Of a stretch of DNA of 64,000 bases, positions 10,936 through 22,530 are shown in pieces; position 1 is the stretch's first letter, and the number at the start of each line of letters is the position of its first letter. Made by a program: the position numbers and the translations under genes. Below the pieces are notes generated by a model. It was given only the letters and a program-made list of their open reading frames with translations. It had not been told where the DNA came from and did no database searches. This DNA comes from Gigantopelta aegis (taxonomy: Eukaryota > Mollusca > Gastropoda > Neomphalida > Peltospiridae): assembly GCF_016097555.1 (NCBI RefSeq), contig NC_054701.1:30143658-30207657 (forward strand), given 5' to 3'.

Positions 10936-12129
10936 TCCGGTGGCCCTTGACTAAATATCCTTGTATTGGGTTACTCTGACCATGTGCCAATGTTCATGCT
11001 TTCACGGAAAAGTGCACAATTGATCAACTAAGCCGCCCCACTACTAGCATGGATAGTAAACATACAATAAAGTTATTCACATATATTTGATTAAAACAAA
11101 CCCCAACATAACATACAATTTAGAAATCTACACTTATCATTTAGATAATGGATTAAACTATCATATATAGTGTCTACATAAGAAGTTGTTTACTTTGCTG
11201 AAATATACATTTGCCAACATAGGTGTAATGTAATATAACATATTAAAGGAAAACTACCATCGGTGGATGATATCCATGTACCCTCGGTAGTTAAGTACTG
11301 TAAAATCCACCCTTCTGAAATGTTAAGGGCCTTTTTTTTTTTTTTTAAATCCACTCCTGACATGGTAGTTTGACCTGTCCATATTTATGCAGTAATTATT
11401 TTAAATTATATATTGTGTAGTTGTTGGATGATTTTTGTTTTTCTTGTTGTTTGTTTGTTTGTTTATTAAATTAAGTTGTATAGACATGCATTACAATTTT
11501 GTCACGTTTTGATAACCGTAACTACTGTTGTAGGATTCATAAAACATAACGGCGGAAATATCCCACAGAAGAAGAGAGTACAAAAGCAACAAACAACGAC
11601 ATTGATATACGCCACGTAACATTCAATTACACAATTTATTAACCACTCAGTATATTGTTAAATACGTGTTACATTAACATCTATATTTGCATTTTGAATA
11701 ATTTATATATATATATACCAGGACATTACTCGATGTTGTAAAATCTCGATGTCGATCAACCGTTTGCTCATGAATATTCAGCAGACGACTCTCAGTATCT
11801 ACGATCTAGTCTCCCCCAACTATGCATCCCCAGTTGAAAGACGAATTAATATATCACTGTCATCACACACCAGGACACCCCATCCCATCCCACCACATCC
11901 CACCCCACCCCAGTTGTTGGCATCTTCGACGCTGTGATACATTAATTTTGCGTATATTTTAAATATATATTACAGTTGAGCGGCCGCATAAATAGTCTCG
12001 CCAGATAATTTTAGAATTTGTATGCTCCCAAATAACGTTATAAAAGGCGAAGTGTGATTGGTCGATATTTAAATTATTATTTATAGACGAAATGTCATAT
12101 GGACATGGGAGTCCACGCAGTGCTGTTAG
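10936..12129. other. Intergenic upstream of C1q A
   Basis: AT-rich, with a T-run at 11332-11346, a short TA run near 11704-11718, and a C-rich CATCCCACC tract at about 11868-11915. No gene supported. Confidence 0.4.
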
Positions 12130-12170
12130 ATCTACTGGTAGACCAGTAGAGCTAATTTTAATCAGATTGA
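12130..12170. mobile_element. Small MITE remnant
   Basis: ACTGGTAGACCAGTAGAGCT followed by AATTTTAATCAGATTG, which is one arm of the perfect hairpin at 24194-24254. Confidence 0.5.
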
Positions 12171-12468
12171 TAAAATCGTAACATTTAATTTATTATGGCC
12201 TAAAACATTACCACCAAAGAAATTCATTTATTAGTAACTATGATTTTATTCAAAAAATCTTCAAAGGATTACCAACAAGCACATGTTATGTCACAATTAT
12301 TGCCTGCTTCTTACATCCATAATACTTTGATTGCAAAGAACTGGCTGCCGTTTCGACGGATAGAGGACGTGCATTTCTTTGTTTACATTATATTTTAGTT
12401 ATTAACACAAATTCCAACTTGCAGGTATTATAATTCACCTTTAATGAGACAGGACTGTGACTATTTTC

Positions 12469-12496
12469 CAGCTGTTGTTTCAAATTCATTGATAAG
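12469..12496 (+). promoter_or_regulatory. Conserved C1q promoter block, gene A
   Basis: CAGCTGTTGTTTCAAA followed by GATAAG, 107 bp before the ATG. The same block with nearly the same spacing precedes genes B, E and G, and a variant precedes D. It contains an E-box (CAGCTG), a forkhead-like TGTTT and a GATA site. That these factors act here is inference. Confidence 0.6.
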
Positions 12497-12575
12497 AAAA
12501 CAAAAAGAGTATACACGTCAGACATAAACTTCGCAGGTTTTGACGCGGACGAAGATAGTCAAACACACTGCGATC

Positions 12576-13407
12576 ATGTTTTCGTTACGACTTTTTGTTT
12601 TCCATCTGTTCACCATGTGTGTAGTTTCTCAGCTACAGTCTGGCGACTTTGTCTCTAGAGAAGAAGTGGAGACCTTAAAATCCAGAATCCAGTCACTGGA
12701 AACACAGCTAAAGGCGAAACAAGGTTTTGTTTTTATATATCATATTTAAATTAGGCTAATTACTACTTAAATGCAATAATACAAGTAAAGATGGATATAC
12801 GCATACTTGTCTCTTGACAACATCACCACTGCTTTTAGATGTGGATTCGATCTTACAACTTTATTTTCAAACTTCTTTCAGTTAATTAAACACCGTCCAA
12901 ATATATTTGTATTATGACTTGTTGGTGTATTTTATTCCATGATAATATGTGAGTGACTATATGTTCTATTCTTCAGATCGCACACCCTTAATTAGCTTCA
13001 GGGCGGGCTTTTCACATGACCCAGCGCCACTGAAATACAACAATGGTCAAAACGTGATCTTCGACAAAATGTACCTCAACGATGGCAATGCGTACAGTCC
13101 ACGCTCGGGAATGTTTCGCGCGCCGGTTTCTGGACTATATTTATTTACTCTGCATGTTTTGCCTTCATCGTCAGAAATGGAATTCAGAATCGTTAAAGAA
13201 GGCAGTGCAATAGCATACGTGGTTGCTACACATTCAGGAGGTACAGAAAGCATCCAAACAGCGATACACCTTCATAAAAATCAAGAGGTGTGGGTTGTGA
13301 AGGTGTACGGTGGCGATACACTGCGTGGTAGTCTGTTGTCAACTTTCAGTGGCTTTCTTCTTAGAACTGATGATGGCAACTTTCACTCGTCATCTGTGGT
13401 GGGATAG
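12576..13407 (+). CDS. C1q-domain protein A (two exons)
   Basis: Exon 1 is 12576-12723 and exon 2 is 12977-13407, giving 192 residues. The intron is phase 1, with donor G|GTTTTG and acceptor TTCAG|AT, and re-forms an Asp codon. Residues 1-19 are a signal peptide. Residues 27-49 form a short heptad coiled coil (SRIQSLETQLKAKQ). Residues 52-192 are a full C1q domain: ISFRAGF, VIFDKMYLNDGNAY, SGMFRAPVSGLYLFT, TFSGFLL and terminal SVVG. There is no collagen stretch. In molluscs such proteins are secreted haemolymph recognition lectins; oligomerisation through the coiled coil is expected from the family. This is the shortest coiled coil of the array. The ATG used is the first in frame after the promoter block. 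Confidence 0.9.
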
Positions 13408-13579
13408 ATGTAATATTGTACTATCCATTATGTTTGATTGTTTTGTTTTTTTGTCATTCTGTATGTATAAGTTTTGTCATAATTATAAAGTGTTTTATTT
13501 CAACCGAGTTTCTTCTCTCACTAGAGCATGTGCAAAATAGCAACATTAGCTATAGTTAAAATTAGCTGGGGTGTATTAA

Positions 13580-13585
13580 AATAAA
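13580..13585 (+). terminator. PolyA signal, C1q A
   Basis: AATAAA about 170 bp after the stop codon. Confidence 0.45.
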
Positions 13586-14204
13586 AAAAATTGTTGTTGA
13601 AGTCTTTCCATTCCTATTGGTTTTATTTTGATGATTTGTGTAAAATAATGTTTGTTTAAAAAAGTCTTTCCATTCTTTTTTCTTTTATTCTGTTGGTTTG
13701 TGTGCTCAACTCTGTAAAAAGGCTCTTTAAACAAATTACATCATAGAAATAACATGACATTAGGGCATATTTCAAAATACTCGTTTTGGTGTCGGATGGA
13801 ATTTTAAACATTGCTTTAGTATTCCTTTTAAGTCACTCACATTGTGAAGTAAAGTAGTACAGTTTTGTATGAGGTAGGAGCAGCTGCATTAATGCCATGC
13901 ATAACAAATTCCGTAATTAACCCATTTTGACTTGGTGAAGATGAAATAGTTTTGATGTCGGACAGTGACAGAAATCAAGGATGCCAGGTTAACAGAATCA
14001 ATGCCACATTATCAAAAGTATATGGGAGAACTTTGATTAACCAATGTTTTTACATAACCAACAAACATGTTTGAAATCTAGATTAACTAACTTACTTCTC
14101 CGATTAACCCTTTGTGCTATAGGCACTTTAGTTTTGGTGTCGGATGGAAATTATATTTTGGTGTCTGATGGAAATAAAATTTCGTACATTTAATCGTTAT
14201 AATT
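13586..14204. other. 3' flank of C1q A, no gene
   Basis: Contains a repeated AGTCTTTCCATTC phrase just upstream. A stretch ending GGCTCTTTAAACAAA near 13722-13737 resembles DNA downstream of C1q B (22880-22940), suggesting the flanks were duplicated together with the genes. Confidence 0.4.
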
Positions 14205-15747
14205 TTAAAACTACATTCCCTGGAATATTTTTTATTATTTAAGCATATAGAACAGAAAATCCAATTACGTTTGGTGCATATATGACGCCGCACTCCGCAT
14301 TGGTTTCACTACGCTGGCTTATCCAGGTCAAAAACAAAGCCATGATTTTGAAAGTGGAACACTTTTGACGGGCTCGTACCGATCTCGGTTTTCATTGGCT
14401 TATCACAAGAGATCACGTGAGATTTCGCAATTTTTGAACAAATTTAACTGTCTTGATTGAGGGGTCGTCTCATATCTCCAAAACATATTTATATCCATAG
14501 AGGTATGGTACAACGCCTTTCCAGCGGTCTGTGAGTGGGGGATTTGCCTTGAAATTTTGACAGTGGCCAGCTGTTGGCATACGCGTTACATGTAAGGGGG
14601 TGTTACTAATTACGTAACGCTCTAGGGGTAGAGGAAGAGGGTACTGTGTTCGATTTACGTAACATTTTTCAAGACTATGTTATTTTTATTCATTACTTAG
14701 ACCTAAAAAGGTGTTTTTTGGAAATGCCCGGTCAGTCTAGATTCGATCCACATCGGCGGGTATACAAAAATACCATGGTATGTGATATCCTGTCTGTGGG
14801 ATGGTACATATAAACAATCCTTGATAAAAAAAAAAAATATGTAGCAGATTTCCAAGGCGCGTGTGCAGGGATTTCAGCTGGATTGGGGTTATAGACTGTG
14901 TTAAACGAAGTTTATATGGGGCCATGCTCCCCCCAAAAATACATTTCAAATTTTTTTAAGCTTGGGCCAATAAGGGTTTCGACCTCCAATACCCTCCCCC
15001 TGCACATGCACCCGATTCCTCTCTAAGATTATATGTCAAAATTACCAAATGTTAGACATCCAACAGCAGATGGAAGGAAGGATAGGATATGTTTTATTTG
15101 ACACACTAAACACATTTTATTTACGGTTGTATGGGGTCGGATGATTATTAAATCAATATGCTTTATCTTTGATGTCGTTAACCCCCCCCCCCCCCCCAAA
15201 CTTTACCCTTTCCAAACGAAATAATATTTATTTAAATTCGTCGATTTTAACACGTAAAATTAAGAAGCGAAAACGTTAATTGTCTACTTTAGTATATTTT
15301 ATTTTTTTAAATATATATATGATTAATGTGTTACTAGTATACAAACTAAACTTTGAAAGTTCTACTAACACTTTATAAAATATCAATTCTGAAATAGGAA
15401 GGTACGACTGTCGATAATACGTTGTCAAGATAAAACCGGTTTTAACTAAAGACTCTAGTACCGTATCCTCAACCGAACGTTCTTCGTACAGCGCAAGATT
15501 TCTCTTTTAATTTTTTGAGACGAACCCTACAATTTGAAATCGACAAACGCACGTGTTAACTGAAACTGACAACAGGCTGTCGTCTGTGCTTTTCCGAGCT
15601 ATGGTGGTACGGGCGACGAATCATGCGTATACGTTTGACGATATCCGTTCATAGCGAACACACACGACTTTTTAAAAGTGCATTTGAGCTTGTATTTCAC
15701 ATTTGTACATGATGTTATAATATGGTAACCAGAGAATGTAACTTTAA
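14205..15747 (-). mobile_element. TTAA-ended 1.5 kb non-autonomous DNA element, copy 2
   Basis: Reverse-orientation partner of 109-1725. Its ends are TTAAAACTACATTCCCTGG and, inverted, CCAGAGAATGTAACTTTAA, which match each other and mark a complete element. It carries the same internal SINE remnant as copy 1 (about 14735-14860), and a C-run at 15182-15196. No transposase seen. Confidence 0.65.
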
Positions 15748-15796
15748 TGAGCTTTGTTCATCCTCATACTTCATTAAGAAATGACAGTCATAACGT

Positions 15797-16015
15797 TTAA
15801 AGAGACATTCCTGACTTCATAGTCATTCAAACACGGTCCCTGCTAAACAGGCTTTATTGAGTAAAACTGGATATTAATTAAATTTTCTTGTTTAGAATAA
15901 TAATGTTTGTACATAATGTGTTTTCCTAATGTTTATAGTAGCTTAAACAAATTTATTTTTTACATGTACAAAATTACTGAAAGCAAAATCTTGTTTGAGC
16001 TGCTAATTTGACATT
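15797..16015 (+). mobile_element. Partial TTAA element of the ACATTCCTGA family
   Basis: Starts TTAAAGAGACATTCCTGAC and shares internal phrases (GAAAGCAAAATCTTGTTTGA-like) with the full copies at 16349 and 31384. The right end is not clear. Confidence 0.45.
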
Positions 16016-16105
16016 TTTGGCCTGGTGTTGCGATACAAGCGAAAGCAAGCAACAAGAAAAGAAAATTGATTGTTCCGAATCGATCAGCTGTTATTATAGG
16101 TCTAA

Positions 16106-16345
16106 CCGGCCTCGGTGGTGTCGTGATTCAGCCATCGGACATAAGGCTGGTAGGTACAGGGTTCGCAGCCCGGTACACCGGCTCTCACCCAGAGTTACAA
16201 CGACTCAGTGGGTAGGTGTGATACCTTTACACCCTTATCTCTCATTAAACATTTAACAACTAACGCACTGTCCTGGACAGCGTGCTTGAACCGTAATTGG
16301 ATATAAGCACGAAGATAAGTTTAAATGAAATGAAATGAAATATAG
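16106..16345 (+). mobile_element. tRNA-derived SINE, second head type
   Basis: Head GGCCTCGGTGGTGTCGTGAT with B box GGGTTCGCAGCCC, then CCGGCTCTCACCCAGAG and a 3' tail of repeated AAATG. Looks nearly full length (about 240 bp). Related heads occur at 34210 and 38530. Confidence 0.8.
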
Positions 16346-16348
16346 GTC

Positions 16349-16738
16349 TTAAAGGGACAGTCCTGAGTTTGCTGCAATTTTAAAGATGTGATCGACTAAC
16401 AGAGACTTTTTAACGATTGTAATTACATATCAAATATATTTTTCTGCATAAAATATTAGTGGCTGTATATTAAACGTGTTTCTGATCGTTCTAATATTTG
16501 TACTAAGTTAAATATAATTTTATTTCCTGAAATACATTTTTTCGTACGTACGAAATTATTTGAAGACGAAATCCAGTTTGGGCTTGTTACAAATATTAAG
16601 CCGACCAGAAACACATTGAATATACAGACACTGATATTCTATACAAGAAAATATATTTAATATGTAAGTTTAATCGTAGAAATATTTTATTAGTCGGAAA
16701 CATCTTACAATGCAACAAACTCGGGAATGTCCCTTTAA
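16349..16738. mobile_element. TTAA-ended foldback MITE, ACATTCCTGA family, copy 1
   Basis: 390 bp. Ends TTAAAGGGACAGTCCTGAGT and inverse ACTCGGGAATGTCCCTTTAA. The interior is also palindromic: CGTGTTTCTGATCGTTCTAA is answered by a ...GACCAGAAACAC stretch. Further copies at 31384-31774 and 46537-46841. Confidence 0.8.
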
Positions 16739-17094
16739 AGAAAAGTTACTTACCACCAAAATGTTTATTAAGTTTTTCTTTGTAATGAAAAGTTATATCA
16801 CGCATGCGTGCAGATATTATCGCAGGTGGAAGAGGGTGGAGGGCACGAATAGTGTGTAACAAAATACTGCCCTTAAATTCGCTTTGTGATGGAGAAGTTG
16901 TACCCCATCCAACACACGCGGAGGATTAATTGCAAGCATATACCCCAGACAGGAACGAAGACACTGTAAGCTATAAGGTGGTGGCAGACTAGCTCATAAG
17001 AATAAATGAACGTTTAGCGATACCCCAGCGCAAAGATAAATTCAACTATTAAGTGTCAAACAGGGGTATTTGAATCGATAAATGATTGACAATA
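16739..17094. other. Intergenic, nothing recognised
   Basis: No supported gene or repeat. Confidence 0.4.
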
Positions 17095-18160
17095 CGCAAT
17101 GTATGGAACTGTAGTAAACGATATATCACAATAATATATTTCACTTTACAAATTAAAAAAAAAAAACTTTAAAAAACCCAACTATACAATAATCAGGTCG
17201 GTTTCAAAATTACCTCATCAGAAACAGACATCAACAAAAATAATTTTAAAATTTAAAACAAAACCACCTAGAATCAAACCTTAGAAACTGTGTAAATCTA
17301 ATAAATAACACACTAAATTACTAGTATACCAAAAACAAATAGAACTTAATTACATATTAAACTATTAGAAACAAACATTTGCATATAATGGAACAAATTA
17401 TAGCATCAATGCTTTCAAAATTAATTAACCGATCCTAGTTTCAACCCGTGAAAACTAACACTAAGTTTAGTTAATCTACAAACCTGTAACACATTTGGAT
17501 AAAGTTACAATTGAGTGAAACATGAGTCTGTGACTTTGAAATGTTGAAATACCCTCTACAAATAAACTAAAACTCGACTACATAACTGTTACTTCTCAGA
17601 TGCACGTGCGTTTTTAAAATATGAGAAATGCATTTTGAGATATTAAAAACACCAGGATGACCAAAAACACTTCGAATGTACGGAAATTGATAATCTAAAC
17701 AATAAAATCTAAGTAAAGTATGATTTAAGATATCAAAAACGGTTATAATAGTAAAAACGTATGCGTTAGTGTTTAAAAACTAGGGTAAGTCCCTTTAAAG
17801 ATGCTGTATGCTGTCTTCACAATTTCCAGGGAGATAACTCCACGAGAACGTTGCCATCTCTGTCTTACGACGAGAACAGACATCACTCGCAGAGATGTAC
17901 CAAAATGAAAAACAAAAACAAAAGTTAATAAAATAATATAAATAAAAAGTGATATTGCTGTTATTATTAATTAAATATTTACACAATAAACTATTAACTC
18001 CGTTTTTAAATGATAAAATCAACAAGGAACCACAACAATATAATTATGATTTGGAATAAATACAAGAACTGTATATAGAAACAAATGATTTTAAACAAAG
18101 ACAGATTTTTAAAATCGGTAAAAATACAAATATAATTTGAAATGAAAAAGTATTTTATAT
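17095..18160 (+). repeat. Duplicated block, partner of 24300-25280
   Basis: Phrases occur in the same order in both places: AACTATAGTAAA-like start, AATTACTAGTATAC, ATTAGAAACAAACA, AATGCTTTxxAAATTAATTAA, a GGAGATAACTCC/GGAGACAACTCC stretch, AAATAAAAAGTGATATT, and TTTTTAAAATCGGTAAAAA. This copy also contains a TTAA MITE (17425-17798) that the partner lacks. Confidence 0.6.
17425..17798 (+). mobile_element. TTAA-ended MITE, CCCTAGTT family, short form
   Basis: 374 bp from TTAACCGATCCTAGTTTC to AAACTAGGGTAAGTCCCTTTAA (inverted ends). Inner flanks match the 788-bp form at 6682-7469. Very similar to 18442-18823. Confidence 0.7.
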
Positions 18161-18175
18161 TTGGTATATATAGAA

Positions 18176-18436
18176 GTGGCGGGACGTACCCCAGTGGTAA
18201 AACGATCGCCAGTTGCGCGGTCGGTCTATCATCGATCCCCGTTGGTGGATTCATTGGTCTAGTTCTCGTTTCAGCAAGTGCACCACGACTTGTATATTAA
18301 AGGCCGTGGTATGTGCTATCCTGTCTTTGGGATGATGCATATAAAAGATCCTTTACTACTAATTGAAAAATGTAGTGAGTTCTCTCTAAAACTATATTTC
18401 AAAATTACCAAATGTTTGACATCCAACAGCCGATGA
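18176..18436 (+). mobile_element. tRNA-derived SINE
   Basis: Head GCGGGACGTACCCCAGTGGT (A box) with B box GGTCTATCATCGATCCC, body GTGGTATGTGCTATCCTGTC and CATATAAAAGATCC, ending in TTTGACATCCAACAGCCGA. The 3' tail is replaced by the next MITE. Confidence 0.85.
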
Positions 18437-18441
18437 TTCCT

Positions 18442-18823
18442 TTAATCTAAACAATCCGATCCTAGTTTCAACCCGTGAAAATTAACACTAAGTTTAATTA
18501 ATCTATAAACCTGTAACGCATTTGGATAAAGTTACAATTGAGTCAAACATGAGTCTGTGACTTTGAAATGGTAAAATACCCTGTAAAAATAGACTAAAAC
18601 TGAACTACATAACTGTTACTTCTCAGACGCAGGTGCGTTTTTAAAAATATGACAAATATTTTGATATTAAAAACACCAGGATGACCAAAAACACTTCGAA
18701 TGTACGTAAATTGATAATCTAAACCATAAAATATAAGTAAAGTATGATTTCAGTTATCAAAAACGGCTATAATAATAAAAAAAATATGCCTTTGTGTTTA
18801 AAAACTAGGGTAAGTCCCTTTAA
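18442..18823 (+). mobile_element. TTAA-ended MITE, CCCTAGTT family, short form
   Basis: Second copy, about 380 bp. It ends AAACTAGGGTAAGTCCCTTTAA and abuts the exon-like fragment at 18824-19018, whose apparent stop codon is formed by the MITE terminus. Confidence 0.7.
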
Positions 18824-19018
18824 TAAACCAGTTTGCTCTGGGTAGTGGCTTCGTTAAAACAAGACAGGTTTTCGAGATCTGGGCAACCAGACATCCATGC
18901 TTCACTTGATGCATTTGGTTTATCATACATATCACGAACAAAGGCTTCCAAGTCTGTTAAATCTGGTGATATATCACGTGACTTTCCCAGTTTGGTAAAT
19001 GCTGTTTTTATTTCAGTC
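18824..19018 (-). pseudogene. Exon-like coding fragment cut by a MITE
   Basis: On the minus strand a clean acceptor (TTTTGTCTTTCAG) opens about 64 codons with ordinary protein composition: FTKLGKSRDISPDLTDLEA, FVRDMYDKP, SGCPDLENLSCFNEA. The frame ends where the TTAA MITE begins. The pattern recalls a protein family repeated many times in mollusc genomes (..LEAFVC.MY..), but I cannot name it with confidence. Probably a broken exon rather than a live gene. No upstream or downstream partner exon is seen. Confidence 0.4.
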
Positions 19019-19404
19019 TGAAAGACAAAACCGTAATACATGACCAGGGCCATGGAGAGTGGAATGGGCATTGGCAAAATAGTTGATTATTCCATTAATC
19101 TGTAGGACAACCACTCCCGAAGAAATCCTTTACTGGAGATTGCATCCCTCTTGTATCTCCACAAAGAGGACTGCCATTCTTAGACTAGTTTACTTTATCA
19201 AACCTAGCACCAGACAGATATCATTAAAATAAGTACATGCACTCATGAATCGCCGCCGTGATAGCAGGTATTCGCGAAGATTGAACAGATTCTGCCCCAC
19301 CGGTGGCACTCGTCATGAGTACTGCCACCACCACAGCTGGCAAGTCTGTCAGATGAAAACACAATTTAAGTGTTTACAAGAGCTTCACCAAAGAGATAAT
19401 CAAG
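19019..19404. other. Intergenic, nothing recognised
   Basis: Non-repetitive DNA, no supported gene. It may include the intron belonging to the fragment at 18824-19018. Confidence 0.35.
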
Positions 19405-19490
19405 TTACAGTTTGTTTTGTTTAACGACACCATGAGAGCAAACTGATTAATTAATCATCGGCTATTGGATGTCAAACATTTGGTAATGGA
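19405..19490 (-). mobile_element. SINE 3' tail
   Basis: Minus-strand tail: GTTTTGTTTAACGACACCAT, ATCGGCTATTGGATGTCAAA. Body and head are absent. Confidence 0.7.
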
Positions 19491-19594
19491 TAGTGGCTAT
19501 TTCTTCACTAGTATTGTGACCGAATTAGATCTTTGTTTGGAAAACTATATAATAGTTCTGGTATAGCAAACATGAATGAATGAATGAATGGAAG

Positions 19595-19830
19595 GATCAT
19601 AAGCGTATGAGACAGGGGAAAAGGGGGACAACTGCTCCCCCCTCCTAGTTGTAATCCTTATACAAATGCATAGTGAATCATTTGCAACCCTATATAGCTG
19701 TTTGGAAGTAATGCTAATATGAATAAATGCTGTTATCCAGATTCGGGTATTTTTGTTTAATTCGGGTAAAAACCAACTTGCCCCCCCCCCCCCCCCTTAC
19801 AAAAATGGGAGCCCGTACGCCCATGCGAAG
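19595..19830 (+). repeat. Poly(C)-bearing dispersed repeat
   Basis: CAGATTCGGGTATTTTTGTT, AATTCGGGTAAAAACCA, a C-run at about 19782-19797, then GGGAGCCCGTACGCCCATG. Followed by GGAT tetranucleotides (19833-19853). Confidence 0.65.
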
Positions 19831-19949
19831 GATGGATGGATGGATGGATGGATGAATGTTTAAGGACACTCCAGAATACAAATATATCGGCTAAGGTAGT
19901 ATGTTAGGTTACATGTCTTGCGAATTGTGATTTTATTATGTTTGGTTAT

Positions 19950-20246
19950 CAGAGCATGTAACCCCTGCGCGTGCTGTAACCTCACTGTGGTGCAGGGGTG
20001 TAACATTCTCTTTGAGAATGGCCAATACAGTACAAATTGAAATTTTGAGTAAAAGTATCTATCTGTGATGTTTGTATTTTTGCACAGTTCTTTACACTAC
20101 ACTGTGGGTTTTTTTAAATCTAGAATTTTTGTGTTGATGTTGATCATCACTTTATTTGTTTGCATTACCATAGTTTGACACCCGATGGCCGATGTATTTT
20201 TCGTGCTGAGGTGTCGTTAAACATGCATTCATTCATTCATTCATTC
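19950..20246 (+). mobile_element. SINE-like element, GTAACCTCAC family, copy 1
   Basis: GCTGTAACCTCACTGTGGTG, TCTTTGAGAATGGCCAATAC, ATGTTGATCATCACTTTATT, TTTGACACCCGATGGCC, GGTGTCGTTAAACATGCATT, then (ATTC)n. A clean copy with target-site duplications lies at 32371-32644. Confidence 0.75.
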
Positions 20247-20403
20247 ATTTACACTGTGTTTTTATTTAAATCTTGAATTTTTATATTGATGTTGATCATC
20301 ACTTTATTTGTTTGCATTTCCATAGTTTGACACCCAATAGCCGGTGTATTTTTCGTGCTGGGGTGTCGTTAAACATTCATTCATTCATTCATTCATTCAT
20401 TCA
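20247..20403 (+). mobile_element. Second, 5'-truncated copy of the same element in tandem
   Basis: Repeats the 3' half of 19950-20246 (from TTTACACTGTGT to the ATTC tail), joined head to tail with it. A local duplication is as likely as a second insertion. Confidence 0.7.
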
Positions 20404-20910
20404 CATCATGTAAATTAATAGTGACTAAAAAGTAGTTTTTTGTCGTTATTATTTTGTTTTAATGCCTTTGTAGCATTATAATTGTAGAAAGTATATATAA
20501 AATACTACAAATAAACTACAAATGTTTGTCTTAATAAGAAATGGAAAATAAATATTGGGTTTCAGATCAAAAGGACTTTAATATTAGGTTTTCTTTGTAG
20601 CACAACAGAGAACAGAACATAACTACATCGTATATCTTCATGGTACAATTTCCGGATATAAGATATGGGCATAACGCAGATATTTAGAAAAATAGGAAAA
20701 ACATATATAGTTATAAAAGTAAAATAAAATAAATCCCACAGGATCCAGGCCTGCAAACATTAATATTACTGACTATGGTGTAATCTTACACTTGAGACAA
20801 CAGACAAATTTCTCTTGCCAAAATTGCAGCGAGTGGCTTTTTAATAATATCTACGGCTGCATTTTAACAACAACAAAAAAGAGAAAAAAAGAAGAACTGT
20901 GGCAGATTGC
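20404..20910. other. Upstream of C1q B, nothing else recognised
   Basis: AT-rich; no coding segment supported. Confidence 0.4.
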
Positions 20911-20951
20911 CAGCTGTTGTTTCAAAAACTGATAACAAAAAGCTATAAATA
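20911..20951 (+). promoter_or_regulatory. Conserved C1q promoter block and TATA box, gene B
   Basis: CAGCTGTTGTTTCAAA with a GATAAC at 20931-20936, then TATAAATA at 20944-20951, 91 bp before the ATG. The TATA box suggests that transcription starts near 20975. Confidence 0.6.
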
Positions 20952-21001
20952 TACAGACACAACCACTGCTCTTAACGCAGATAAAACTCAAATAGATTGT
21001 G

Positions 21002-21792
21002 ATGATGTTTTCGTTATGGATTTTTGTTTTCCTTCTTTTCATTATGAGTGTGAGTTCTCAGATACAACCGGGAGAATCTGTCTCCAGAGAAGAACTGGAG
21101 TCCTTGAAATCCAGGATGCAATCACAGGAAATTAAAATCCATGCTCTGGAAGTACTGCTGAAGACGAAACAAGGTTAAAATTATTTTACATCTTGATTTT
21201 TGCTTGTTTGTTTGTTTGTTTGTTTGTGTTTGTTTGTTTGTTTTTGTATTATAATTTTTGTATAGTGTTGTTTATACTTTTCTTTATTTGCTATTTGATA
21301 CAGAGGCAACACTGTCACTTTAAAACAATGATGAGTGTATTCTAAATTTCGTATTTTTCAGATCGCATACCCCTGATTAGTTTCATGGCGAGCTTTAAAA
21401 ATGATCCGGTTCCAATGAAATACAGCAATGGTCAGATTGTTATCTTCGACAACGTCTATCTCAACGATGGCAACGGATACATTTCACACTCAGGAATGTT
21501 TCGCGCCCCAGTTTCTGGACTATATTTATTTACTTTAAATATTTACGCATCTTCTTCTGAAATGGAATTTAAATTAGTTAAAGACGGCAGTGAAATAGCC
21601 TGGTTGGTTTCTACAGTTCCTGGTGGAACAGAAAGCGTCCAAACAGTGGTACACCTTCATAAAGACCAAGAAATGTGGGTTATGAAGTTTTGGGGTGGCG
21701 ATACATTGCGTGGTAAGCAACTGTCAACTTTCAGTGGCTTTCTTCTCAGAACCGACGACGACAACTTCCATGCTCCATCTGTAGTAGGGTAG
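21002..21792 (+). CDS. C1q-domain protein B (two exons)
   Basis: Exon 1 21002-21173, exon 2 21362-21792; 200 residues. Donor G|GTTAAA, acceptor TTTTTCAG|AT, phase 1. Two in-frame ATGs (21002, 21005) open exon 1. Residues 1-20 are a signal peptide (MMFSLWIFVFLLFIM..), followed by PGESVSREELESLKSRM, which opens a coiled coil one heptad longer than in A. Exon 2 holds the entire C1q domain: LISFMASF, VIFDNVYLNDGNGY, SGMFRAPVSGLYLFT, TFSGFLL, SVVG end. The usual RAGF at the start of the domain is MASF here. Secreted recognition protein by family. Confidence 0.9.
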
Positions 21793-21842
21793 ACTTGTGA
21801 CAGCAACACATTGTCCATCACATGAAGCTGCCATTCTGTATA

Positions 21843-21848
21843 AATAAA
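21843..21848 (+). terminator. PolyA signal, C1q B
   Basis: AATAAA 51 bp after the stop codon. Confidence 0.5.
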
Positions 21849-22530
21849 CGATATCGGTTTCGCTATAACTGTATGAAATCACCGACATCGATTATCAACT
21901 TACATAAAGTTTATCAGATTGTTTTTTTCTGTTGTTTTTTTAAACTTATATTTTCGTGTTTATATCCAATTTAGGTTCAAGCACGCTGTCCTGAGCACAC
22001 ATCTCTGCTATCTGAGCTGTCTGTCCAGTGGGTTAGTTGTTAGCTGGCTATTGAACCCTTAAGAACCCATTCTGGGTTGGAGCTGGTACCGAGCTGCGAA
22101 CCCTTTACCTACTAGCCTCTAGTTCGATGACTGCGCCCCCCAGGCTGGTGTTTATCTGTCAATTTACCTACCTTTGTTTCATTTCTGATGGGAGGTAACT
22201 CCATGGTAGAAGGTAAAATGCTCACCAGACATATCCATATTTTTCAATACCAACTTGTGCTCCACGACTGGCATATCAAAAGGCTATTATGTCTGCTGGA
22301 AAATGCACGTGGAAGACTGCTAATAGCAGGCATATAGGAAGGATATTTGAAGCTATTTAGAAAATGGGTGCATGACCAAATCTAAAATCTAAATTTGCAT
22401 AGCCTCAGAAAAAACTCCTGTCACTTTTAGAATCAAATAGCAATGTTCAGCTTTTTAAAGGTTCCCACGGGCCTGAATCAGTATAAATAGCCTATATGAA
22501 AGAAACGAGGTTTTCAATAGGCCATGTGCC
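21849..22530. other. 3' flank of C1q B
   Basis: Includes SINE-head-like fragments (GAACCCATTCTGGGTTGGAG near 22050, GCTCCACGACTGGCATATC near 22259) too worn to delimit. No gene. Confidence 0.4.

Noticed and set aside
109-15747. A single giant 15.6 kb transposon with 1.6 kb terminal inverted repeats carrying immune genes
   Set aside because: Each arm has its own inverted TTAA ends and looks like a complete small element; two independent insertions in opposite orientation explain it. No transposase or capsid-type genes lie between.
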